Assembly (NCBI RefSeq): GCF_019578655.1
Contig: NC_063264.1
Coordinates: forward strand, 22,777,688-22,841,687
Source of the DNA: Ricinus communis
Taxonomy: Eukaryota > Streptophyta > Magnoliopsida > Malpighiales > Euphorbiaceae
Direction of reading: 5' to 3'
Length of the DNA stretch: 64,000 nt
Within the stretch, counting starts at the first letter, position 1. Every line of letters begins with the position of its first letter. The notes under the pieces are model-generated. The model did not search any database, was not told where the DNA came from, and saw only the letters and a list, made by a program, of their open reading frames with translations. A program made the position numbers and the translations under genes. Below are positions 27,101 through 41,300 of this stretch, in pieces.

Positions 27101-30100
27101 TTGTTTTCTCCATTTCAAACATATACCCCCATGGGTCAGGTTCTAATTTTGACAACATAACTCCCCATCGGGTTGTTCTCTAACATTGATAAATATACCC
27201 CTCCACGGGTTGTTTCTCTCGTATTAAAAATATGCCACTTTTCCCGGGTTGTTTCTCATGTTGAAAGATATACCCCCAATTAAGGGGTTGTTTTCATTAA
27301 AACATATACCACCTTACCTGGTTGTTTTCTCATATCGACAAATACACCACTTTTCGAGAGGTTGTTTTCTCATGTTGAAAATATACCACGGGGTTGTTTC
27401 TCCTGACATTGATAAACATGCCCATCTTATGGTGTTTTCTTCTTCCCATCGACACAAATCCCCACTTTTCCTGGGTTGTTTTCACATGCTGAAAGACATA
27501 TCCCCTTCATGATTGTTTTCAAAATTGACAATATACCCAATTTACTTGATGTTTACTAATATTGACAAATATACCCCTCTTCGTTGTTGCTTTCTAATAT
27601 TGACAAACATACCCCATTACTTGGTTGTTCCTCTCAGATTAAAAACATACCACTTGGGGTTATTTCTCCCATTTAAAAGATATTTCCACCGGCTGTTTTC
27701 CTTGCCATTGACAAACATGCCCTCAACTGGGGTTGTTTTCTCAAGTTGAAAGACACACCCCTTCCACTGGGTTGTTCCTCCACATCGACAAACATATCCT
27801 TCCTTGTGGTTGTTTCTCCTGGTTGAAAGATATACCCCTCTTGTGGGATTGTGTTCTAATATTGACAACATACCCCTCTTACGGGTTTTTTCTCATATTG
27901 ATAAATATTCCACTTTTTCGGGTTCTTTATCATGTTGAAAGATATACCCTTCTTACGGGTTGTTCCCTAATATTGACAAATATACCCCTCTTACGGTTTT
28001 TTCTCCGATTAAAAAACATACCGGTTTATTGGGGTTTCTTTGTCATGTTGAAAGATATACCCTCTTACGGGTTATTTCTAATATTGATAAATATAGCCCT
28101 CTAACGGGGTTGTTTCTCGCCGTGGACAAATATACCAATCGCTTTGGGCTGTTTTCACCGAAGATACACGCCTCCACGCCGGGTTGTTTTCTAACATTGA
28201 CAACATACCCCCTCATGTTGTTGTTTCTCCATATTGACAAACATATCTCTTTTTAGGGTTGTTTTCTCATGTTGAAAGATACACGCCTTTACTTGGCTGT
28301 TTCTAATATTGACAAAGATACTCCTACCTGGTTGTTCCTCCCTGTTGACAAACATACCACTTTTCTGGGCTGTTCTCCATGTTGAAAGATTACACCCTTA
28401 ATAGGGTTGTTTTCTAAGATTGACAAACGCACTCTCTTACTGGGTTATTTTCTCAGATTAAAAATATACCACGGGCTGGTTGTTTCCTCATGTTGAGAAG
28501 ATATACCCCCCACGGGCCTGGTTCTAACATTGTCAAACATACCCCACATAAGGTTGTTTTCTCATTTTGACAAATACACCCTTTTGGGGTTGTTTCTCAT
28601 GCTGACAACAAACCACCTTTTGAGGTTGTTCCCTCGCTGAGATTACAACCCCATTACCGGCTGCTTCCCCATCATAGACCCACCCCACGGGTTGGTTTTC
28701 TTCATGTTGACCAATATACCACTTTTTTGGGTTGTTTCATGTTGAAAGTTATACCCCTTTACGGATTATTTTCTAGTATTGACAACATACCCCTTACGGT
28801 TGTTTCCTCTGCATTAAAACATACCCGGCCTTATGTTTTTTCCTCATGTTGAAAGATATACCTCCACGGGGTTGTTTTCATCACTTCACAAACATAATCA
28901 CATGTGGTTGTTTCTCTCACATTGACAAACATACCAATTATTCTGGTTCTTTCCCATTTTGAAATACTCCACCTCTTACCAAGTTATTTTCTCATTTTCA
29001 AATATATACCCCACTTATGGGGTTGTGTTCTAATATTGACAAATATACCCCTCTAACGGGGTTGTTTTCTATTATTGATAAATATACCCCTCTTACAGGG
29101 TTGTTTTCTTGTATTAAAAAATATGCCACTTTTTTCGGGTTGTTATCTTATGTTGAAAGATAAACCCCCAATTACGGGGTTGTTTTCTAATATTGAAAAA
29201 TATACCACTCTTATGAGTTTGTTTTCTCATATTGACAAATATACCACTTTTTTAGGTTGTTTTCTTATTTTGAAAGATATATCCCTCTTACGGGGTTGTT
29301 TTCTCATATTGACAAATATACCACCTTTTTGGGGTTATTTTCTCATGTTGAAAGATATATCCCTCTTACGAGTTTGTGTTATAATATTGACAAATATACC
29401 CCTCTTGCGGGGTTGTTTTCTCATATTGACAAATATACCACTATTTTGGGGTTGTTTTCTTATTTTGAAATATATACCCCTCTTACGGGGTTGTTTCCTC
29501 CTTTCAAACATTTACCTCCACTATGGCTGTTTCTCATTTCAAAATATACACCACTTGAGTTGATTTTCAACATTGACAAACATACCCTCTTACGGGTTGT
29601 TTTCTAATATTGATAAATATACCCTCCCACGGGGTTATTTCTCAGACAAAAATATGCCACTTTTTCCGGGTTGTTTTCTCATGTTGAAAGATATACCCCC
29701 AATTAAGGGGTTATTTTCTAATATTAAAAAATATACCACTCTTACGGGGTTGTTTTCTCATATTGACAAATATACCACTTTTTTGAGGTTGTTTTCTCAT
29801 GTTGAAAATATACCCTCTCATTTGGTTGTTTTCCGACATTGATAACATGCCCTCCTTTATGGTGTTTTTTCTTCCCATCGACAAATATACCACTTTTTGG
29901 GGTTGTTTCACATGTTGAAAGATATATCCCTCTTACGTGATTGTTTCTAAAATTGACAACATACCACTCTTACTGGATGTTTTACCATCATTGACAAACA
30001 TAATCCGCCGCTTGTTGCCTTCATTTGAAAAACACACCCACTGACGGTCGCCTCAGACAAAAATATACCACTTTTTGGGGTTATTTTCCCATTTTAAAAG

Positions 30101-33100
30101 ATATATCCCTCCACGGGTTGTTTTCCATATTGACAAACATGCCTCTTTTTGGGGTTGTTTTCCGTGTTGAAAGATATACCCTCCAGGGTTCTTCATACTG
30201 ACAACATACTCCTTGGGGTTGTTTCTCATGTTGAAAGATATACCCCTCTTGTGGGATCAGGTTCTAACATTGACAAATATACCCTCTTACGGGTTTTTTC
30301 TCATATTGATAAATATTCCACTTTTCGGGGTTCTTTATCATGTTGAAAGATACACCCTTCTTACGGGGTTGTTCTCAATATTGACAACATACCCTTTACT
30401 TGGTTTTTTCTCTCATATTAAAAATATACCTTTATTGGGGTTTTTGTCATGTTGAAAGATATACCCCTCCTTACGGGTTATTTTCTAATATTGACAAATA
30501 TAGCCCTCTAACGGGGTTGTTTTCCTCATGTGGACAAATATGCCAACGTTTTGGGGTTGTTTCTCACGTCGAACACATATCGCCTCTTACGCTGGTTGTT
30601 TCTAACATTGACAAATATACCCCTCTTACGTTGTTTTCCTCATATTGACAAATATATCTCTTTTAGGTTGTTTCCTCTGTTGAAAGACATACGCCTCCAC
30701 GGGGTTGTTTTCATCATCGACAAAGATAACCTCCCTACTGGGTTGTTCCCTTGTTGATAAACACACCACTTTTTCGGGGCTGTTTCTCATGTTGAAAGAT
30801 ATACCCCCACTAGTGGTTGTTTCAAAATTGACAAACGTACCTCCACGGGTTGTTTCTCCTCAGATTAAAAACATACCACGCTTTGGGGTTGTTTTCTCAT
30901 GTTGAAAGATATACCCCTCTTACGGGTCAGGTTCTAATATTGTCAAATATACCCCATATAAGGTTGTTTTCTCATTTTGACAAATACACCTCTTTTTGGG
31001 GTTGTTTTCTCATGTTGACAAATAAACCACTTTTGAGGTTGTTTTCTCTTGTTGAGTGCATACCCCATTACGGGTTGTTTTCTAACATAGACCCATACCC
31101 TCCCACCTGGTTGCTCTTCATGTTTATAAACATACCACCTTTTGGGGTTGTTTTCCACGCTGGAAAGATTACAACCTCCACTGACTATTTTCCTAGTATT
31201 GACAAACATACCCCTTATGGGGTTGTTTCTTCCAGATTAAAAAACATACCACCTTTAGGTTTTTTCCCATGTTGAAAGACAATCTCCTTACTGGTTGTTT
31301 CTAACACTTACAAACATACCCTTCACCTGGGTTGCTTTCCATACTGACAAATATACCCACCATTTTCTTGAAGTTCCTTTCTCATTTTGAAATATAATAC
31401 CCTCCACGGGTTCCCTCATTTTCAAACATATACCCACTTTTACTGTGGTTGTGTTCTCATTGACAACATAACCTCTAATCCGGTTGTTTCCATTATTGAT
31501 AAACATAATTCCCTACGTGGTTGTTTCTTTGTATTAAAAAAATATGCCACTTTTTCGGGTTGTTATCCAATCTTGAAAGATAAACCCCCAATTATGGGGT
31601 TGTTTCTAATATTGAAAAATATACCACTCTTATGAGTTTGTTTTCTCATACATTGACAAACATACTCACTTTTCGAGGCTTGCTCTTCCATTCTCAGATA
31701 CATCCCCACGGGGTTGTCATTCTCCCACAACTGACAAACATACCACCTTTGGGGTTATTTCCCATGTTGAAAGATATACCCCTCTTACGAGTTTGTGTTA
31801 TAATATTGACAACATACCCTTCAGGTTGTTTTCCCTTACACTGACAAATACACCACTATTTTGGGTTGTTTTCTTATTTTAAAACATATAACCCCTTTAC
31901 CGGCTGTTTTCTCCTTGAAACATTTACCCCTCCACGGTTGTCCTTCTCTCATTTCAAATATATACTCCTCTTACGGAGTTGATTTCTAATATTGATAAAC
32001 ATACCCTCCTACGGGGTTGTTTTTCAATATTCATAAATATACCCCCTTACGGGGTTGTTTTCTCGTGATTAAAAAATATGCCACTTTTTCTGGGGTTGTT
32101 TTATCATGTTGAAAGATATACCCCTCTTACGGGGTTATTTTCTAATATTGACAAATATACCCCTCTTACAGGGTTGTTTTCTCATATTAACAAATATACC
32201 TGTTTTTCGGGGTTGTTTCTCATGTTGAAAGATATACCCCTTATCACGGGTCAGGCTCTAATATTGATTAAACGTACCCCTTACGGTTGGTTTCTAATAT
32301 TGACAAATATACCCCTTTTACGGAGTTGTTTTCCCATAATGACAAATATACCACTTTTTGGTTGTTTCCTGTTGAAAGACACAACCCCTATTACGGGTTA
32401 TTTTCTAATATGGATGAATATACCCCTCCCACGGGTTGTTTTCTCACGATGACAAATATACCACTTTTGGGTTGTTTTCGCATGTTGAAGGATATACCCT
32501 CTTACGGGATTGTTTTCTAGTAGTGACAAATATACCCTCTTACGGATTGTTTTCCGACAAAAATATAATGTGCCTCCTTAGGATTATTTTCCCCTGCTGA
32601 GACATAACCTCTTCCATGGGTTGTTTCACTTACAAATATACCCTTCCACGAGGTCAAGCCTCATTTGAAACATATACCCCAGACGGGGTTGTTTTCTCAT
32701 TTTCAAATATATACCCCTCCACGGGTTATGTTCTAATATTGATAAACATACCCCTTTACGGGGTTATTTCTAATATTGATAAATATCCCCTTATGGGGTT
32801 GTTTTCATATTAAAATATACCACCTTTTCTGGGTTGTTTTCCATTGTTGAAAGATAAACCCCAAATTACGGGGTTGTTTTCTAATATTGAAAAATATACC
32901 ACTCTTACGGGGTTGTTTTCTCATATTGACAAATATACCACTTTTTGAGGTTGTTTTCTTATTTTGAAAGATATATCCCTCTTACGGGGTTGTTTTCTCA
33001 TATTGACAAATATACCACCTTTTGGGGTTATTTTCTCATGTTGAAAGATATACCCCTCTTACAAGTTGTGTTACAATATTGATAACATACTCCCCGGTTG

Positions 33101-35390
33101 TTTTCTTTAATATTAACAAATATACCACTATTTTGGGGTTGTTTTCTTATTTTAAAAATATATACCTCTCTTACGGGTTGCTTTCTCCCTTTTGAAACAT
33201 TTACCCCTCCACGGTTGTTTTCATTTTTAAATATATACTCCTCTTACGGAGTTAATTTCATAATATTAACAACACCCCATCCACTCGGGTTGTTTTCTAA
33301 TATTGATAAATATACCTCTTACGGGTTGTTTTCTCGTGACAAAAAATATACCACTTTTTCGGGTTGTTTTATCTTGTTGAGATATGCAATCTCCACGGGT
33401 TGTTTTCTAATATTGACAAATATACCCCTCTTACAAGGTTGTTTTCTCATATTAACAAATATACCTTGGGGTTGTTTTCTCATGTTGAAAGATATACCCC
33501 TCTTACGGGGTTCTAATATTGACAAATGTATACCCCTTACGGGTTGGTTTCTAACATTGACAAATATACCCCTTTACGGAGTTGTTTTCTCATAATGACA
33601 AATATACCACTTTTTGAAGTTGTTTTCTCTTGTTGAAAAGATATACCCCTTATTACGGGTTATTTTCAATCATGGATGAATATACCTCCCACGGGGTTGT
33701 TTTCTCATGATGACAACATACCACTTTTGGTTGTTTCTCATGTTGAAAGGATATACCTCTTTACGGATTGTTTCTTTCAATATTGACAAACATAATTCAC
33801 TTGACCCAGACAAAAATACACTACTCTGGAAAAAAATATCCTGTTGAAAGATATACCTCCTCCACGGTTGTTTTCTATCACTTACAAATACACCCTCTCC
33901 TTACTCGGGTTGTTTTCTCATTTTGAAATATATACCCCGACTTGTTGTTTTCTCATTTTCAAATATATACCCTCTACCTGGGTTATGTCTAATATTGACA
34001 TATCCTTACGGGTTATTTTCTATTATTGATAAATATCCCCCTCTTATGGGGTTGTTTTCTCGTGATAAAAAATATACCACCTTTTCTGGGTTGTTTCCAT
34101 TGTTGAAAGATAAACCCCAAATTCACGGGGTTGTTTCTAATATTGATAACATACCACTTTACTTTGGGTTATTTTCTCATGAAAATATACCACTTTTTGA
34201 GGTTGTTTTCTTTATTTTAACAGATATATCCTCCCACGGGGTTGGTTTTCATATTGACAAATATACCACCTTTTGGGGTTATTTTCTCATGTTGAAAGAT
34301 ATACCCCTCTTACGAAGCTCAGGTTATAATATTGACAACATATCCCTCCCGCGGGGTTGTTTTCTTAATATTAACAAATATACCACTATTTTGGGGTTGT
34401 TTTCATTTAAAATATATAACCTTAACTTTTCTTTTCCTATTCACCTCCACTTCGCTGTTTTCCTATTTTCAAATATATACTCCTCTTACGGAGTTGATTT
34501 CTAATATTGACAAATACATCATTTCCGCTACGGGTTGGTTTCTTCCTAATTGATAAACATAATATTTATAAATACACATCTCACGGGTTGTTTCTCACTT
34601 CTAATATTGGTTGTCTCCCATTGATAAATACACAACCTTACCGGCTGTTTTCTCTAACGCCACCCCTTTTCGATAGATATAATCCCCTCCTTACGGTTTG
34701 TAGACAAAAATACCACCCTTTCTTACCAGCTGTTCTCTCATAAAGATTACACCCCTCCCACCTGGCTGTTTCTAATAACAACACAACCTCCCCTACACGT
34801 TTCCACATTAACAACATACCCATTTTGGGGCTGTTCACACGTTGAGACATAACTCCACGGGTGGTTTTCTAATATTGACAAACTGCATACCTCACCTTAC
34901 TGGCTTGTTTTCCCCACTTGACAAACACACCCTTTACCTGAGTTGTTTCCCCATAATGACAAATATACCACCTTTTGGGTTATCTTTCCTGTTGAAAGAT
35001 ACACCCCTACACGGGTGTTATCTCATCAATATGGACCATACATACCCTCACCGGTTGTTTTCATGATGACAAACACACCCAATTTCGGTGTTCTCGATGA
35101 TACACACCCCCACTGGATTGTTTCCTAGATTGACAAATATACCCTCCATAACACCTCACTGGATTGTTCTCCTCATTAAAAACATACATATGTTCCTTTA
35201 GAACTATTCTCCATGTTGGAAATCCTTCCCACTGGGTTGTTTCCACTTGACAAACACACCCTCCCACGGGTTGTTTCTCATTTGAAACATATACACCCCT
35301 CAGACGGGTTGTTTTTTCCATTTTCAAACATATAACCCCACTTGGTTATGTTCCAATCGACAAACACAACCCCCTTACTGGTTGTTTCTC
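24101..35390. repeat. Ragged 39-bp satellite, indel-rich
   Basis: Every few hundred bases are still recognisable as the 39-bp satellite. Monomers have lost 1-8 bp at many places, and recurrent changes appear: AAATATACC becomes AACATACC, CTCTTACGGGG becomes CTCCACGGG or TACCTGGTT, and CTCGTATTAAAAAA becomes CTCCGATTAAAA. Open frames collapse to short pieces. HOR structure is retained. A roughly 740-bp repeat is marked near 24349, 25032, 25771 and 26531. A roughly 1.25-kb repeat is marked by TACTCCTCTTACGGAGTT at 31973, 33236 and 34478. A block at 27.83-28.13 kb recurs at 30.23-30.53 kb and as a clean copy at 42.05-42.36 kb. A short clean island lies near 29.0-29.5 kb. I see no gene. The raggedness is either consensus error or true decay. 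Confidence 0.85.
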
Positions 35391-38300
35391 ATTATTGATA
35401 AATATCCCCCTCTTATGGGGTTGTTTTCTCGTGATTAAAAAATATGCCACCTTTTCGGGTTGTTTTCCATTGTTGAAAGATAAACCCCAAATTCACGGAG
35501 TTGTTTCTAATATTGAAAAATATACCACTCTTACGGGGTTGTTTTCTCATATTGACAAATATACCACTTTTTTGAGGTTGTTTTCTTATTTTGAAAGATA
35601 TATCCCTCTTACGGGGTTGTTTTCTCATATTGACAAAGATACCACCTTTTTGGGGTTATTTTCTCATGTTGAAAGATATACCCCTCTTACGAGTTTGTGT
35701 TCTAATATTGACAAATATACCCCTCTTGCGCGGTTGTTTTCTCATATTGACAAATATACCACTATTTTGGGGTTGTTTTCTTATTTTGAAATATATACCC
35801 CTCTTACGGGGTTGTTTTCTCATTTTGAAATATATACCCCTCGTACGGGGTTGTTTTCTCATTTTCAAATATATACCCCTCTTACGGGGTTATGTTCTAA
35901 TATTGACAAATATACCCCTCTTACGGGGTTGTTTTCTATTATTGATAAATATCCCCCTCTTATGGGGTTGTTTTCTCGTATTAAAAAATATGCCACCTTT
36001 TTCGGGTTGTTTTCCATTGTTGAAAGATAAACCCCAAATTACGGGGTTGTTTTCTAATATTGATAAATATACCACTCTTACGGGGTTGTTTTCTCATATT
36101 GACAAATATACCGCTTTTTTGAGGTTGTTTTCTTATTTTAATAGATATATCCCTCTTACGGGGTTATTTTTTCATATTGACAAATATACCACCTTTTTGG
36201 GGTTATTTTCTCATGTTGAAAGATATACCCCTCTTACGAGTTTGTGTTATAATATTGACAAATATACCCCTCCTGCGGGGTTATTTTCTTAATATTAACA
36301 AACATACCACCATTTTTGGGGTTGTTTTATTTTAAAATATACCCTTACGGGGTTGTTTTCTCCTTTTGATACATTTCAAATCCTCCTTACGGGTTGTTTT
36401 CTCATTTCCAAAAAATATATAATTCCTTACTTGAGAGTTGATTTCTAATATTGACAAATATACCCTCTTACTGGGTTGTTTTCTAATATTGATAAATATA
36501 CCCCTCTTACGGGGTTGTTTTCCGTATTAAAAAATATGCCACTTTTTCCGGGTTGTTTTATCATGTTGAAAGAATTACACCTCTTACGGGTTGTTTTCTA
36601 ACATTGACAAATACCCTCCACCGGGTTGTTTCTAATATTCATTCATACAACTCCCTCCACTGGGTTGTTCTCTGTGATTAAAAATATGCCACTTTTTCTG
36701 CGTTGTTTGTTGAGAGACACCCTCCTTACGGGTTGTTTCTCAATATTGACAACATAACCCCCACCAAGGTTGTTTCTCACATTAACAACTTACTCCATTT
36801 TCGGGGTTAATTTCATGTTGAAAGATATACCCACGGGTCAGGCTCCATTGACAAATGCGTAACCCTCCTACGGTTGGTTCTCATCATTGACAAATATACC
36901 CCTTTACTGAGTTGTTTTCACAATGACAAATCCTGACCTTCCTTTGTTGAATATACCACTTTTTGGATTGTTTTCATATGTTGAAAGATATACCCCATTT
37001 GATTAGGATTTTTCCATGTTGAAAGATATAATTCAACCTTCCACGGGTTGTTTCTAATACTTACAAATACCCTACCCTCTTACGGGATTGTTTTCTAATT
37101 TCATTTGAAATATATACCCCTCGACGGGGTTGTTTTCTCATTTTCAAATATATACCCCTCTTACGGGGTTATGTTCTAATATTGACAAATATACCCCTCT
37201 TACGGGGTTGTTTTCTATTATTGATAAATATCCCCCTCTTACGGGGTTGTTTTCTCGTATTAAAAAATATGCCACCTTTTTCGGGTTGTTTTCCATTGTT
37301 GAAAGATAAACCCCAAATTACGGAGTTGTTTTCTAATATTGAAAAATATACCACTCTTACGGGGTTGTTTTCTCATATTGACAAATATACCACTTTTTGA
37401 GGTTGTTTTCTTATTTTGAAAGATATATCCCTCTTACGGGGTTGTTTTCTCATATTGACAAATATACCACATTTTGGGGTTATTTTCTCATGTTGAAAGA
37501 TATAACCCTCTTACGCGTTTGTGTTATAATATTGACAAATATACCCCTCTTGCGGGGTTGTTTTCTTATTTTGAAATATATATCCCTCTTACAGGGTTGT
37601 TTTTTTATTTTGAAATATATACCCCTCTTACGGGGTTGTTTTCTCATTTTGAAATATATACCCCTCGTACGGGGTTGTTTTCTCATTTTTAAATATATAC
37701 CCCTTTTACGGGGTTGTGTTCTAATATTGACAAATATACCCCTCTTACAGGGTTGTTTTCTATTATTGATAAATATCCCCCTCTTATAGGGTTGTTTTCT
37801 CGTATTAAAAAATATGCCACCTTTTTCGGGTTGTTTTCCATTGTTGAAAGATAAACCCCAAATTACGGGGTTGTTTTCTAATATTGATAAATATACCACT
37901 CTTACGGGGTTGTTTTCTCATATTGACAAAAATACCACTTTTTTGAGGTTGTTTTCTTATTTTAATTGATATATCCCTCTTACGGGGTTGTTTTTCATAT
38001 TGACAAATATACCACCTTTTTGGGGTTATTTTCTCATGTTGAAAGATATACCCCTCTTACGAGTTTGTGTTATTATATTGACAAATATACCCCTCCTGCG
38101 GGGTTATTTTCTTAATATTAACAAATATACCACTATTTTGGGGTTGTTTTCTTATTTTAAAATATATACCCCTCTTACGGGGTTGTTTTCTCCTTTTCAA
38201 ATATTTACCCCTCTTACGGGGTTGTTTTCTCATTTTCAAATATATACTCCTCTTACGGAGTTGATTTCTAATATTGACAAATATACCCCTCTTACGGGGT

Positions 38301-41300
38301 TGTTTTCTAATATTGATAAATATACCCCTCTTACGGGGTTGTTTTCTCATATTAAAAAATATGCCACTTTTTTCGGGTTGTTTTATCATGTTGAAAGATA
38401 TACCCCTCTTACGGGGTTGTTTTCTAATATTGACAAATATACCCCTCTTACGGGGTTGTTTTCTAATATTCATAAATATAACCCTCTTACGGGGTTGTTT
38501 TCTCGTATTAAAAAATATGCCACTTTTTTCGGGTTGTTTTATCATGTTGAAAGATATACCCCTCTTACGGGGTTGTTTTCTAATATTGACAAATATACCC
38601 CTCTTACAAGGTTGTTTTCTCATATTAACAAATATACCTATTTTTGGGGTTGTTTTCTCATGTTGAAAGATATACCCCTCTTACGGGGTTGTGCTCTAAT
38701 ATTGACAAATGTACCCCTCTTACGTGGTTGGTTTCTAATATTGACAAATATACCCCTTTTACGGAGTTGTTTTCTCATAATGACAAATATACCACTTTTT
38801 TGAAGTTGTTTTCTCTTGTTGAAAGATATACCCCTATTACGGGGTTATTTTCTAATATGGACGAATATACCCCTCCTACGCGGTTGTTTTCTAATATGGA
38901 CGAATATACCCCTCCTACGGGGTTGTTTTCTACGGGGTTGACAAATATACCACCTTTTTGGGATTATTTTCTCATGTTGAAAGATATACCCCTCTTACGA
39001 GTTTGTGTTATAATATTGACAAATATACCCCTCCTGCGGGGTTGTTTTCTTAATATTAACAAATATACCACTATTTTGGGGTTGTTTTCTTATTTTAAAA
39101 TATATACCCCTCTTACGGGGTTGTTTTCTCCTTTTTAAATATTTACCCCTCTTACGGGGTTGTTTTCTCATTTTCAAATATATACTCCTCCTACGGAGTT
39201 GATTTCTAATATTGACAAATATACCGCTCTTACGGGGTTGTTTTCTAATATTGATAAATATACCCCTCTTACGGGGTTGTTTTCTCGTATTAAAAAATAT
39301 GCCACTTTTTTCGGGTTGTTTTATCATGTTCAAAGATATACCCCTCTTACGGGGTTATTTTCTAATATTGACAAATATACCCCTCTTACAAGGTTGTTTT
39401 CTCATATTAACAAATATACCTATTTTTTGGGGTTGTTTTCTCATGTTGAAAGATATACCCCCACTGGTCAGGCTATTGACAAACGCACCTCCTTTACGGG
39501 TTGGTTTCTAATATTGACAAATATACCCCTTTTACGGAGTTGTTTTCTCATAATGACAAATATACCACTTTTTTGAAGTTGTTTTCTCTTGTTGAAAGAT
39601 ATACCCCTATTACGGGGTTATTTTCTAATATAGACGAATATACCCCTCCTACGGGGTTGTTTTCTCATGATGACAAATATACCACTTTTTTGGGGTTGTT
39701 TTCGCATGTAGAAGGATATACCCCTCTTACGGGATTGTTTTCTAGTATTGACAAATATACCCCTCTTACGGGATTGTTTTCTCGTATTAAAAAATATACC
39801 AGTTCTTTTAGGATTATTTTCTCATGTTGAAAGATATACCCTTCTTACGGGGTTGTTTTCTAATACTTACAAATATACCCTTCTTACGGGGTTGTTTTCT
39901 CATTTGAAATATATACCCCTCGTACGGGGTTGTTTTTTCATTTTCAAATATATACCCCTCTTACGGGGTTATGTTCTAATATTGACAAATATACCCCTCT
40001 TACGGGGTTGTTTTCTATTATTGATAAATATCCCCCTCTTATGGGGTTGTTTTCTCGTATTAAAAAATATGCCACCTTTTTCGGGTTGTTTTCCATTGTT
40101 GAAAGATAAACCCCAAATTACGGAGTTGTTTTCTAATATTGATAAATATACCACTCTTACGGGGTTGTTTTCTCATATTGACAAATATACCACTTTTTTG
40201 AGGTTGTTTTCTTATTTTGAAAGATATATCCCTCTTATGGGGTTGTTTTCTGATATTGACAAATATACCACATTTTTGGGGTTATTTTCTCATGTTGAAA
40301 GATATACCCCTCTTACGCGTTTGTGTTATAATATTGACAAATATACCCCTCTTGCGGGGTTGTTTTCTTATTTTGAAATATATACCCCTCTTACAGGGTT
40401 GTTTTTTTATTTTGAAATATATACCCCTCTTACGGGGTTGTTTTCTCATTTTCAAATATATACCCCTCTTACGGGGTTGTTTTCTCATTTTCAAATATAT
40501 ACCCCTCTTACGGGGTTGTGTTCTAATATTGACAAATATACCCCTCTTACGGGGTTGTTTTCTAGTATTGATAAATATACCCCTCTTACGGGGTTGTTTT
40601 CTCGTAATAAAAAATATTTCACTTTTTCCGGGTTGTTTTCTCATGTTGAAAGATATACCCCCAATTACGGGGTTGTTTTCTAATATTGAAAAATATACCA
40701 TTTACGGGGTTTTTTCTCATATTGACAAATATACCACTATTTTGAAGTTCTTTTCTCATTTTGAAATATATACCCCTCTTACGGGGTTATTTTCTCATTT
40801 TCAAATATATACCCCTCTTACAGAGTTGTGTTCTAATATTGACAAATATACCCCTCTTACGGGGTTTTTTTCTAGTATTGATAAATATACCCCTCTTACG
40901 GGGTTGTTTTATAATATTGAAAAATATACTACTTACGGGGTTGTTTTCTCATATTGACAAATATACCACTTTTTTGAGGTTGTTTTCTCATGTTGAAAAA
41001 TATACCCTACTTACGGGGTTATTTTCTGATATCGACAAATATGCCCCTCTTATGGTGTTTTTTTTTTCATATTGACAAATTTACCACTTTTTTGGGGTTG
41101 TTTTCACATGCTGAAAGATATATCCCTCTTACAGGATTGTTTTCTAAAATTGACAAATATACCACCCTTACGGGGATGTTTACTAATATTGATAAATATA
41201 CCCCTCTTTCGTTGTTGCTTTCTAATATTGACAAATATACCCCCCTTACGGGGTTATTTTCTCGTATTAAAAAATAAACCACTTTTTTGGGGTTGTTCTC

